From assembly GCA_964445195.1 (NCBI GenBank), contig CAYUKA010000034.1:1-23545 (forward strand): DNA of 23,545 nucleotides. Reading direction: 5' to 3'. Source of the stretch: UM-FILTER-47-13 sp964445195 (lineage in GTDB: Bacteria > Pseudomonadota > Alphaproteobacteria > Micavibrionales > Micavibrionaceae). The translations under genes and the position numbers were made by a program. This document shows positions 16,864 through 23,545 of this stretch, piece by piece. The notes under the pieces were generated by a model. That model was not told the origin of the DNA. It ran no database searches and saw nothing but the letters and a program-made list of their open reading frames with translations. Position 1 is the stretch's first letter, and the number at the start of each line of letters is the position of its first letter.

Positions 16864-17137
16864 GCTCTGCCTTCATTGATTTCGTAAAGTTCTGTTCTGA
16901 TAAAGCCATGAAGATACAAGAAAAACAAGCGCAGCGAAGTGTTCATTCACTTTCAAGCTTGTTTGACGCTGTAGATTTATGGTTTTATCGGACTCTGAAA
17001 CAGGCGCGGCGCATTTTTGTGCCTGTGCGCTCAAAGCCCTTGCAATTAGCTTCGGCTAGTTCCTGCGGTCTTTTCACGCACATTCATCAAAAATGCGACA
17101 CGCGCAGCATTTACAAAATCAATGAAGGCAGAGCCTA
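16861..17137. mobile_element. MITE-like element, 277 bp, with terminal inverted repeats and TA ends
   Basis: The first 22 bases (16861-16882, beginning TAGGCTCTGCC) are an exact reverse complement of 17116-17137 (ending GGCAGAGCCTA); the match extends to about 28 bases with one mismatch. Each end carries TA, consistent with TA target duplication as made by IS630/Tc1-mariner elements. The interior has nested inverted repeats, including AAACAAGC/GCTTGTTT around 16919-16965 with AAGTG/CACTT inside, and TAGC-TTCG-GCTA near 17050. No transposase is encoded. A 76-codon frame crosses it but I do not regard it as a gene. Confidence 0.65.
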
Positions 17138-17156
17138 GTTACAGGACATAAAGGCC

Positions 17157-18464
17157 TTGAGTACTATCATCAGATCAGCATGGCCTTTGTTTTTCGGCAT
17201 CGCGATGGTGATGATGGGCACCGGCCTGCAGGGCACCCTGCTCGGCATCCGCGCGACAATTGAAGGCTTTAGCACGCCGCTCACAGGCCTCATCATGTCG
17301 TTTTACTATGGCGGTTTCCTCGCCGGCTCCATTCTGGCGCCAAAGCTGGTGCAGAGTGTCGGGCATATCCGGGTTTTTACGGCCCTGGCATCGCTGGCAT
17401 CAACGACGGCCCTGCTGCACGGCCTGTTTGTCGATCCCGTTGTCTGGGTTCTGGCACGGGTGATCGCGGGCTTTTGTATTGCCGGGCTATACATTGTTGT
17501 TGAAAGCTGGCTCAACGACCTGTCCACCAATGAAAACCGAGGCAAAATCCTCGGCGTTTACCTGTTGACCTTCTACGGCGCCATGGTGGTCGGGCAATAT
17601 ATGCTCTTTCTCGCCGCGCCGGAGGGAATTGAACTGTTTATTCTGATCTCAATCCTGATCTCGCTGGCCTTGCTGCCAATCTCTCTCAGCAAACGCCCGG
17701 CCCCGGATTTCGAAGCCCCCAAACCGACAGGCATCCGCGAGGTTTACGCAGCCTCCCCGCTCGGCGTAGTGGGGGTGATCTTAAGCGGCATAGGCGGCGG
17801 CGTTATTTTCGGCATGGCCCCGGTCTATGCGATGCAAACCGGCATGGAGATCAACGAGATCGCTCATTTCATGGCGGTATTCGTACTTGGTGGCATGTGC
17901 GCGCAATTACCGATCGGCCTGTTATCGGACCGCATATCACGCCGTATGATGATTGTCATCATCGCCGCCGCCACATGCGTGACAGCCGTTATTTGCTTTC
18001 TGGCCGCCGATCATACCGGTTGGCTGTATATCGCTTTTTTCCTTATGGGCGGTGCCGCGCTCAGCATTTATGGCCTGTGCGTCGCTTACACGAATGACCA
18101 TCTGGAGCGCGAGCAATTCGTCGGCGCCAGCGCGACACTGATCCTGGTTAACGGCGGCAGTGCTTTTTCCGGCCCGTTTATCGCTTCGTTGTTCATGGGG
18201 TTGTTCGGCCCGGCTTCGTTCTTCCTGTTGGTCGGACTGGTCTATAGCGGCATCGTTCTGTTTGCCTTCCACCGCAGCCGGATGCGCCCGGCCGTGCCGG
18301 TCAGCGACCAGAGCCACTTCGTTTCGATGCCGATCCGCGGTACAACCATTTCGGCCCAGATCGCCGAAGAAACCGCGCCTGCCGCCGCAACCGAAAGCGC
18401 CACTGTCGCTGCGGCGCCGCCAACAGACGCACGGAAACCGGACAAACCGGCCGGCACCCCTTGA
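17157..18464 (+). CDS. MFS transporter, YcaD-like
   Basis: A 435-residue integral membrane protein with about twelve hydrophobic segments. It starts at TTG 17157: the resulting N-terminus (STIIRSAWPLFFGIAMVMMGTGLQGTLLGIRA) matches the usual beginning of this subfamily, and the later ATGs would cut into helix 1. ESWLND at about 116-121 and NENRGKILGVYLL are typical of the YcaD-type branch, followed by ISLSKRP before helix 7 and a second LLSDRISRR loop between helices 8 and 9. The last 50 residues are an Ala/Pro/Thr-rich cytosolic tail. The substrate is unknown. The start lies only 20 bases beyond the right end of the MITE-like element, so its original promoter has probably been displaced. Confidence 0.85.
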   Translation: MSTIIRSAWPLFFGIAMVMMGTGLQGTLLGIRATIEGFSTPLTGLIMSFYYGGFLAGSILAPKLVQSVGHIRVFTALASLASTTALLHGLFVDPVVWVLARVIAGFCIAGLYIVVESWLNDLSTNENRGKILGVYLLTFYGAMVVGQYMLFLAAPEGIELFILISILISLALLPISLSKRPAPDFEAPKPTGIREVYAASPLGVVGVILSGIGGGVIFGMAPVYAMQTGMEINEIAHFMAVFVLGGMCAQLPIGLLSDRISRRMMIVIIAAATCVTAVICFLAADHTGWLYIAFFLMGGAALSIYGLCVAYTNDHLEREQFVGASATLILVNGGSAFSGPFIASLFMGLFGPASFFLLVGLVYSGIVLFAFHRSRMRPAVPVSDQSHFVSMPIRGTTISAQIAEETAPAAATESATVAAAPPTDARKPDKPAGTP

Positions 18465-18470
18465 GCTATA

Positions 18471-18604
18471 CTGTACCCTAAAAAACCTTGGAAGTACCCC
18501 CTCCATATCGGAACGCTTCGGACTCAAAATCCTGTGGAAGAATTACTGAGTAACGGTTTCAGGAACTTATCGGATTTTGTCGGAAGAGGAATTGGTTGCG
18601 GGGG
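18471..18604 (+). repeat. att-like repeat, copy A
   Basis: A segment beginning with TGTACCCT (18472-18479) and ending in the core GAATTGGTTGCGGGGG (18589-18604). It aligns without gaps to copy B (21332-21457): about 60 of 110 positions match by hand count before the core and all 16 within it. Conserved islands are TAAAAA, TTGGAA, GGAC.C.AAATCCTGT and GGA.TTT. TGGTTGCGGGGG is the reverse complement of the tRNA-fMet 3' end (CCCCCGCAACCA). I read it as the arm and core of an attachment site for a tRNA-targeting integrase. Confidence 0.55.
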
Positions 18605-18614
18605 CCCGCAACCA
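18593..18614. repeat. 10-bp inverted repeat at att-like core A
   Basis: TGGTTGCGGG (18593-18602) and CCCGCAACCA (18605-18614) are perfect inverted copies around GG. The right arm is not found at core B. No T tract follows, so a terminator role is doubtful. Confidence 0.6.
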
Positions 18615-18649
18615 CCTTGCCCTACTGTTCGATGCTCCTGCCCTGCAGA

Positions 18650-21388
18650 CTACGCCGCCAGCAGGTGCCCGTTGGTTTCAAGAGCGGCTTCATCTGTGAG
18701 GCCGGTAGCCCCTTCGAGGGTCGCCACAGTGACAAAGTTATCCGCGCCGCCGTCTGTATCGACCTTGAGAGTGCTGTCCGTGCCATTATCGGTGATCTCG
18801 ACAAAGTCGGTGATCGCATCGGTCAGCGGATCGTAGCCGGTCAACAGGTCGACGATATCGAGCACGTCGTTATCGGCGGTCGTGAAGTCCTTGATCACGT
18901 CGACATTGTTGAAGGCGCTAGCACTCATGAAGACGAAGCTATCGGCCCCGGCGTCGCCCCACAGCGTATCAAGGCCATCGCCGCCATAGAGCACGTCATC
19001 GCCGGCATCGCCGTCCACGGTGTCGTTGCCGGCACCGCCATGCAGGAAGTCGGCCCCGTCCTCACCGTTGATCGTATCATCGCCGGTGCCGCCATGGACA
19101 TGGTCGTCACCGCCTCCGGCATCAACATCATCGTTGCCTGACAACGCGATCATCACATGGCCGCTGGCATTACCGACAAAGAGATCATCGCCCGTATTAC
19201 CGTAGAGCCAGGAATTGTAGCTTGGCAAATCTGCCTCGAAACCGTCGTCAAAGCGGATAGTTTCAATTTCATTGACCGATGAGCTACGGAAGGACACGAG
19301 CCGGACTTCATCGGTTGATGCGTTGATGACAACTTTGGTGTCATTACTACTGTGGTTCGATACGGTAATGTCATTGATTGTCGAACCGCCGGTGATCCAT
19401 AGCACGTCAGTTCCGGACGCCTCGGTCACAATATCCAGGCCTTCGGCGAAAAGATACGTATCGTTCCCGGCCTCACCGTACAGGTAGTCGTTACCAGCCC
19501 CACCGTCGAGAACATCGTCACCGGTTCCCGCGTAGATGTAGTCATTGCCGCCGTTCGCATCGAGTACGTCGGCCAGGTGACCGCCATAGATCGTGTTCGC
19601 TGAATCGTTGGCGTTGACCGTGTAGCCATTGGTGAAGTCGAGCGTGGTGTCGGCGTCGAAGATGATCTGCTCGATCCCAACCACGGAGCCGCCGACGCCG
19701 CTGTCGTAGATCCCCGCAACCCGGATGCTGTCGGTGGTATCGGCCGTCCGCTCGATCCGCAGCACGCCCTGGTTCTCGGTCCACCACCGGATGTCGCTCT
19801 GCGTGATCCCGCCGGCGAGCCATATTTTATCGGTGCCTTCGTTCAGGTACTCGGTGATGTCGTCGGGACCGCTCGCACTGCCGAACCCAACCTCGAACCG
19901 GTACGTGTCATCGCCGGCACCACCATAGAGGTAATCCCGGCCGGCCCCGCCGATCAGCGTGTCTGCACCGCCCTGGCCATAGATGTAATCATCGCCGCCA
20001 TTAGCATCGAGTACGTCAGCCAGGTGACCGCCATAGATCGTATGGCCGGCATCACTGTCGTTGACCGTGTAACCATTGGTGAAGTCGATCGCGGTGTCGG
20101 CGTCGAAGATGATCTGCTCGATCCCAACCACCGAACCACCAACGCCGGCGTCGTAGATGCCGTTCACCTTGATGCTGTCGGTGGTATCAGCTGTCCGCTC
20201 GATCCGCAGGATACCCTGGTTCTCGGTCCACCACCGGATGCCACTTTGGTCAATCCCGCCGGCGAGCCATATTTTATCGGTGCCTTCGTTCAGGTACTCG
20301 GTGATGTCGTCGGGACCGCTCGCACTGCCGAACCCAACCTCGAACCGGTACGTGTCATCGCCGGCACCACCATAGAGGTAATCCCGGCCGGCCCCGCCGA
20401 TCAGCGTGTCTGCACCGCCCTGGCCGTAGATGTAATCATCGCCGCCGTTCGCATCGAGCACGTCGGCCAGGTGACCGCCATAGATCGTGTTCGCGGCATC
20501 GTTGGCGTTGACCGTGTAGCCGTTGGTGAAGTCGAGCGCGGCACCAGCATCGAAGATGATCTGCTCGATCCCGACCACAGAGCTGCCGATACTGCCGTCG
20601 TAAATGCCGTTCACCCGGATGCTGTCGTTCGTATCGGCCGTCCGCTCGATCCGCAGGATACCCTGGTTCTCAGTCCACCACCGGATGTCGCTCTGCGTGA
20701 TACCACCGGCTAAGAGAATACGGTCCGTGCCTTCGTTCAGGTACTCGGTGATATCGTCCGCACCGCTTACGCTGCCGAACCCGGCCTCAAAGCGGTAGGT
20801 GTCGTCCCCGGTTCCGCCATAGAGGTAATCGCGGCCGGTCCCGCCGATCAGCGTGTCTGCACCGCCCTGGCCGTAGATGTAGTCGTCGCCGCCATTCGCA
20901 TCGAGAACGTCAGCCAGGTGACCGCCATAGATCGTGTTCGCGGCATCGTTGGCGTTGACCGTGTAGCCGTTGGTGAAATCAATCGCCGCCCCGCTATCAA
21001 AGGTGATCTGCTCAATTCCAACGATATGACCGCCGATACCGCCGTCATAAATGCCGTTCACGCGGATGCTGTCATTGGTATCGGCCGTCCGCTCAACCCG
21101 CAGGATGCCCTGGTTCTCGGTCCACCACCGGATGTCGCTTTGCGTGATACCGCCGGTCAGCAGAATGCGGTCAGTGCCTTCATTCAGGTACTCGGTGATA
21201 TCGTCCGCCCCGCTTACGCTGCCGAACCCGGCTTCGAACCGGTAGGTGTCGTCCCCGGCACCACCATAGAGATAATCACGGCCGGTCCCGCCATCGAGGA
21301 TGTCATTGCCGGCGTACCGTGTGCCATACCGTAAAAAGATTTGGAATATGCGCTTTTTCTTAGCATCTTCTAGGACGCTAAATCCTGT
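18650..21388 (-). pseudogene. RTX (haemolysin-type calcium-binding) type I secreted protein, 5'-truncated
   Basis: The frame is open from 21388 to the TAG at 18650-18652, but RTX sequence begins only near 21316 (AGNDILDGGTGRDYLYGG). The bases 21317-21388 belong to att-like copy B, contain no ATG, GTG or TTG codon in frame and end at a stop (21389-21391), so the gene has lost its 5' part. What remains (about 890 codons) is four repeats of 149 residues, each with glycine/aspartate nonapeptides (GGDDYIYGQGGADTLIGG), a TENQGILRIERTADT block and a VVGIEQIIFD block. Then come classical calcium-binding nonapeptides and a type I secretion C-terminus (GADSFVFMSASAFNNVDVIKDF to NGHLLAA). A GTG at 21061 is the first possible internal start, with no reason to think it is used. 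Confidence 0.8.
19530..21316 (-). repeat. Four tandem 447-bp repeats inside the RTX gene
   Basis: The same landmark (TAGATCG at the end of a CCGCCATAGATCG string) occurs at 19587, 20034, 20481 and 20928, exactly 447 bp apart each time. Units at about 19840-19990 and 20287-20437 are nearly identical in DNA. The period equals 149 codons, so the reading frame is preserved on gain or loss of units. Confidence 0.9.
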
Positions 21389-21457
21389 TTATAACTTATT
21401 TTTCAATGAATTATAGATGTTTTAGGATATTATTGGATTGTGAATTGGTTGCGGGGG
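21332..21457 (+). repeat. att-like repeat, copy B
   Basis: The AT-rich counterpart of copy A, ending in the same 16-base core GAATTGGTTGCGGGGG (21442-21457). TAAAAA and the core are 110 bases apart in both copies. Neither core is followed by an intact tRNA. It sits exactly where the RTX gene is cut off. Confidence 0.55.
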
Positions 21458-21662
21458 TAGTAACCGAGAAAAACGGCTAACCCTTGAAAACAAAAGATTT
21501 TTTTCTATTTTTAGCGTTCCGCTGTACCCTATCTTGTACCCTCAAAAACAACCTATTTGAATCGGGAATTGAACCCACGTCCAACACATTCTATAGACGT
21601 ATAACCAGTTCTCAATAATTCTATCTTTTTGCATCCATGGTGCAAGGGTTATTTCGAAAGCA
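21458..21662. other. AT-rich junction with paired TGTACCCT motifs
   Basis: No gene is visible between copy B and hipA. TGTACCCT occurs at 21523-21530 and again at 21535-21542, a 12-base step; the same octamer starts copy A. Short direct repeats beside a core are what arm-type integrase sites look like. No integrase gene lies in the window. Confidence 0.4.
21555..21625 (-). other. Degenerate tRNA-like sequence
   Basis: Read on the - strand it shows a D-arm-like TGAGAACTGGTTA (21614-21602), an anticodon-arm-like TACGT-CTATAGA-ATGTG (21601-21585, five pairs counting wobble) and a T-arm-like GTGGG-TTCAATT-CCCGA (21578-21562). The D stem and acceptor stem do not pair properly and no CCA follows. 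It is best taken as a decayed tRNA or tmRNA 3' region left by integration. Confidence 0.35.
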
Positions 21663-22919
21663 TCACTTCACAATGTTCATGGCCGCAATAATTTCGTCAT
21701 ATATTGGCGAGGCTGTTTTGGAGTCATTATTCAGCTCGTCTTTAAGCTTCGTTGCAACCTCTACAATTTTTTCAGACATGTTATTTAATTCGTTTCGTAC
21801 AAACTCTGGCTTAAAGCCAATAACTTCCGCAAGCACGTCAAAGTGCCGGGCAGCTATATCACGAAATTTATATTTACCAGCAATTTTCATAGCCATTTTA
21901 GCCTTAAAGGCATTGTGATAAACTATCGTGTTCATAATATCGTAAAAAGGAGCAAGAGATTCTGCTTCGCCATCATACAGCAAGGAAAAGTTTTTACCGT
22001 GCGCATCCCCGTTCCCAACTAAAAAATTAAAAATCACGCCACGCAGAAATATGAGTCTATTGATACCAGCCATATTGCCTCGTTCAATTCTCTCATCCAG
22101 CAACTCAAAGCATCTTTTCAATGTAGGGCCGCCCTCATCTTCATATTTATTCTCCGGCGGTATATTAAGAGCCTGACAAAAATCCTCCTGATGAAGCCGT
22201 ACAATCTTTCCATCAGCATTTTTGCGCCGATCATAACGCTCAATAAGGTAATATGGATCACCCTCTAACCAGCGCACATGAACCTCTGGTGCAGGCAGCT
22301 TCAACGCTTTCGCCAACTTCAGACAAAAGAACTCATTAAAAACAGAATGATCTAAATCTTTAATGGCAGGCTTAATTATGTGCGTCGATGGCGTATTCCC
22401 CATAGGAATAGCAATCTTGTCATCCACCAAAGCGATAATCAGTTTGTCTTGTGCGCCTGCACCAGAAATCCGAATATCGTCTTCACCAACCATCATCGGG
22501 CGTTTATCAATTGCCGACAAAACTTTGTGTGCTTCCATATCTTCTAAAACACGATAACGATATTCTTCCTGTGTATCGGGGGATTTCCCGTCTTCATAAA
22601 CAGAAACCGCACCAGCACATTCCCCACCAATTTCTTTCAGCAGAGCGAACGTATTTTTTTCTGAAATGCCTAGATAACGAGCCAATCGCCGCCTAACCAA
22701 TTCATCAGGCAGTAAGCCGGAAAAGAACGCCGCAGTCTCTCGATGTTCAAAGGCTTCCTCTTGCAACGGAAATGAAGCTGAAAGTTTTATGGCATCGTCT
22801 TTTTTTAAATAATCCGTATCGTATTTAAAACTTAGCTCTGCTTGGCGTGACGATAAACGACCAATCAAGTCGGCATTTAAAAATACATTGAGATATTTAG
22901 TATCCGGCTCATCTGCCAT
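21663..22919 (-). CDS. hipA: HipA-type serine/threonine kinase toxin
   Basis: A full-length 418-residue HipA. An N-terminal domain (about 1-110) with LSASFPLQEE and FFSGLLPDELVRRRLAR is followed by the kinase: the glycine/serine loop ISGAGAQDK at 151-159 (SVAGAQEK in E. coli HipA, where the serine is autophosphorylated; here Ser152), the nucleotide-binding lysine in HIIKP at 180-184, the catalytic Asp305 in GNGDAHGKN (302-310) and the metal Asp327 in APFYDI (323-328). All key residues are present. HipA kinases phosphorylate aminoacyl-tRNA synthetases or other targets and slow growth. The gene lies 7 bases after hipB and is probably co-transcribed. Its lower GC than the left part of the window supports transfer. 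Confidence 0.92.
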   Translation of the reverse strand: MADEPDTKYLNVFLNADLIGRLSSRQAELSFKYDTDYLKKDDAIKLSASFPLQEEAFEHRETAAFFSGLLPDELVRRRLARYLGISEKNTFALLKEIGGECAGAVSVYEDGKSPDTQEEYRYRVLEDMEAHKVLSAIDKRPMMVGEDDIRISGAGAQDKLIIALVDDKIAIPMGNTPSTHIIKPAIKDLDHSVFNEFFCLKLAKALKLPAPEVHVRWLEGDPYYLIERYDRRKNADGKIVRLHQEDFCQALNIPPENKYEDEGGPTLKRCFELLDERIERGNMAGINRLIFLRGVIFNFLVGNGDAHGKNFSLLYDGEAESLAPFYDIMNTIVYHNAFKAKMAMKIAGKYKFRDIAARHFDVLAEVIGFKPEFVRNELNNMSEKIVEVATKLKDELNNDSKTASPIYDEIIAAMNIVK

Positions 22920-22926
22920 AGCTTAA

Positions 22927-23148
22927 TTACTTCCACTTACTGAGGGCATACAAAGCAATACCTAACGCAGCCAGCACCAAGAGCACTTTACCAAGCTGCG
23001 CGGTATCCTTGCCGTTTTCCAATTCACTAATAAAACGACGACCCGTGCCCGTCATTCCCGCAAGTTGATCCTGTGTAAGCCCTTGCGCTTTTCGGGCATC
23101 ACGAATGATATGACCTAAATCATCTGCATCAGGTATTCTGTGATCCAT
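22927..23148 (-). CDS. hipB: HipB-like antitoxin and repressor with helix-turn-helix
   Basis: 73 residues from ATG 23148, chosen over an upstream TTG (23160) because GGAGG lies at 23158-23154, 5 bases before the ATG. Residues 12-50 form a Xre/Cro-type helix-turn-helix (IRDARKAQGLTQDQLAGMTGTGRRFISELENGK). The short C-terminus (KVLLVLAALGIALYALSKW) is hydrophobic and would contribute to the dimer or to HipA binding. It is the upstream gene of the pair, as in E. coli. Three palindromic boxes surround its promoter, which indicates autorepression, alone or with HipA as corepressor. Confidence 0.88.
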   Translation of the reverse strand: MDHRIPDADDLGHIIRDARKAQGLTQDQLAGMTGTGRRFISELENGKDTAQLGKVLLVLAALGIALYALSKWK

Positions 23149-23170
23149 GATTGCCTCCAACGTTAATAAT

Positions 23171-23186
23171 GTTACCGATAGGTATC
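23171..23186. promoter_or_regulatory. hipBA operator box 1
   Basis: GTTACCGATAGGTATC, a near-perfect palindrome (TACC-N4-GGTA core), lying directly downstream of the -10 element where the transcript should begin. Confidence 0.7.
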
Positions 23187-23215
23187 ATTATAGGTGTTTT
23201 CAATTAAAAAATCAA
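23187..23215 (-). promoter_or_regulatory. hipBA promoter
   Basis: On the - strand TTGATT (23215-23210), a 17-base spacer and a perfect TATAAT (23192-23187). It lies about 40 bases upstream of the hipB ATG and is bracketed by boxes 1 and 2, so a bound repressor would block it. Confidence 0.75.
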
Positions 23216-23220
23216 GAATT

Positions 23221-23236
23221 GATACCGATAGGTAAC
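23221..23236. promoter_or_regulatory. hipBA operator box 2
   Basis: GATACCGATAGGTAAC, an inverted-orientation version of box 1 with the same TACC-N4-GGTA core, lying 5 bases upstream of the -35 element. Confidence 0.7.
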
Positions 23237-23270
23237 AAATTTTGTATTTTTGAACTTTTTACCTCAAAAA

Positions 23271-23286
23271 GATACCGTTCGGGAAC
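23271..23286. promoter_or_regulatory. hipBA operator box 3 (degenerate)
   Basis: GATACCGTTCGGGAAC, a weaker copy exactly 50 bp from box 2, just as box 2 is 50 bp from box 1. Confidence 0.55.
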
Positions 23287-23324
23287 ATCATTCTTCTAGC
23301 ATACGATTACAGTTACCATTCCGC

Positions 23325-23379
23325 AAATTTATGCGCTAAATCGTATAATTTGAATTTATCGGACTTAGCGCATAAATTT
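23325..23379. repeat. 15-bp perfect inverted repeat
   Basis: AAATTTATGCGCTAA (23325-23339) and its exact reverse complement (23365-23379) around a 25-base AT-rich spacer. It follows the stop of the - strand gene remnant by 3 bases, so it may end that transcript, though there is no T tract. Confidence 0.7.
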
Positions 23380-23382
23380 CGA

Positions 23383-23493
23383 TTATTCTACGAACTCAAA
23401 TCTTAGCTCTGGGAATCGCTCTTCCATTTTGGTTTTAAATTTCTCTGAGCCACTCCGCCCCCAATTACGCGCGACATAATAACCCACGTCTTG
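23383..23493 (-). pseudogene. 3' remnant of an unknown gene
   Basis: The - strand frame ending at TAA (23385-23383) reads as a plausible protein C-terminus: DVGYYVARNWGRSGSEKF and then KTKMEERFPELRFEFVE. It stays open for about 37 codons to 23493, then enters the IS-like end and meets a stop (TAG) within six codons. The residue mix and lack of low-complexity sequence look like real coding DNA. I do not recognise the family. Confidence 0.4.
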
Positions 23494-23545
23494 TGACCTT
23501 GCCCCCTAAAGTCGGTCCATATTGAGAGTGAGGAATTGGTTTATA
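23494..23545 (+). mobile_element. Possible left end of an IS3-like insertion sequence
   Basis: TGACCTTGCCCCC (23494-23506) followed by AAAGTCGGTCC resembles the TGACCTGCCCCC...GGTCC type of end found in IS3-family elements, and it coincides with the point where the upstream coding remnant is cut. The element would continue past the right edge; no transposase is seen. Confidence 0.3.

Noticed and set aside
16908..17138. 76-codon + strand frame crossing the MITE-like element
   Set aside because: It spans nested inverted repeats and ends inside the terminal repeat; no ribosome site, and composition follows the repeats rather than coding sequence.
18590..18614. Intact tRNA-fMet gene
   Set aside because: Only about 12-14 bases of the 3' end are present; the following sequence is an inverted copy, not the tRNA body.
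20024..20713. 229-codon + strand frame
   Set aside because: It is the antisense of the RTX tandem repeats; the - strand frame carries recognised RTX motifs.
19530..21316. CRISPR-like array
   Set aside because: The period is 447 bp, the units are coding and there are no short repeat-spacer units.
23325..23379. dif/pdif Xer recombination site
   Set aside because: Only partial half-site similarity is seen, and the XerC/XerD arms are not in the required 11-6-11 layout.

Overview
The window reads as a chromosomal segment of a Proteobacterium, most likely an Alphaproteobacterium. The evidence is moderate to high GC over most of its length, a BufABCD-type operon, DUF4402 subunits with a chaperone and usher, a TPR-sulfotransferase and a large RTX protein. 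I cannot place it at genus level. From about 21.33 kb to the right edge the DNA is clearly more AT-rich and carries recombination-site and mobile-element signatures, so I read that part as acquired.

Left to right: (1) 1-2358, + strand: a bufferin operon, consisting of the 3' end of bufA (DUF2282), bufB (DUF692 multinuclear iron oxidase, MNIO), bufC (DUF2063) and bufD (DoxX), with overlapping reading frames. (2) 2499-4208, +: a soluble methyl-accepting protein with three near-identical PAS domains, closed by a strong terminator. (3) 10049-4268, -: an extracellular fibre or coat locus with two DUF4402 subunits, a periplasmic chaperone and an unusual usher-like outer-membrane protein that ends in a peptidoglycan-binding AMIN domain. 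(4) 13398-10344, -: an apparent operon of an Ig-like/LamG-like surface or tail-type protein, a 78-residue unknown protein and a SET-domain methyltransferase of the Rubisco-LSMT/SETD type. (5) 13635-16040, +, divergent from region 4: a protein of about twelve TPRs fused to a sulfotransferase, probably started at a TTG codon. (6) 16342-16863, +: an orphan DUF4402-like secreted protein with six cysteines. (7) 16861-17137: a 277-bp element with about 28-bp terminal inverted repeats flanked by TA, which looks like a MITE. (8) 17157-18464, +: an MFS transporter. (9) 18470-21460: a truncated RTX gene built of 447-bp tandem repeats, lying between two diverged att-like repeats whose 16-bp core resembles the 3' end of tRNA-fMet. 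(10) 21.5-23.5 kb: repeated TGTACCCT motifs, a decayed tRNA-like sequence, a complete hipBA toxin-antitoxin pair on the - strand with three operators spaced exactly 50 bp, a 15-bp perfect inverted repeat, the 3' remnant of an unknown gene, and what may be the end of an IS3-like element.

Functionally the left third is about metal stress and sensing. The middle is about cell-surface structures (chaperone-usher fibre, Ig/LamG protein) with two possible protein- or glycan-modifying enzymes beside them (SET methyltransferase, TPR-sulfotransferase). The right end is an accessory region shaped by site-specific recombination. The two systems I think most deserve attention are the AMIN-tailed usher with its DUF4402 subunits, and the Ig/LamG - small protein - SET operon facing the TPR-sulfotransferase. 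All functional statements rest on motif reading; no searches were run.
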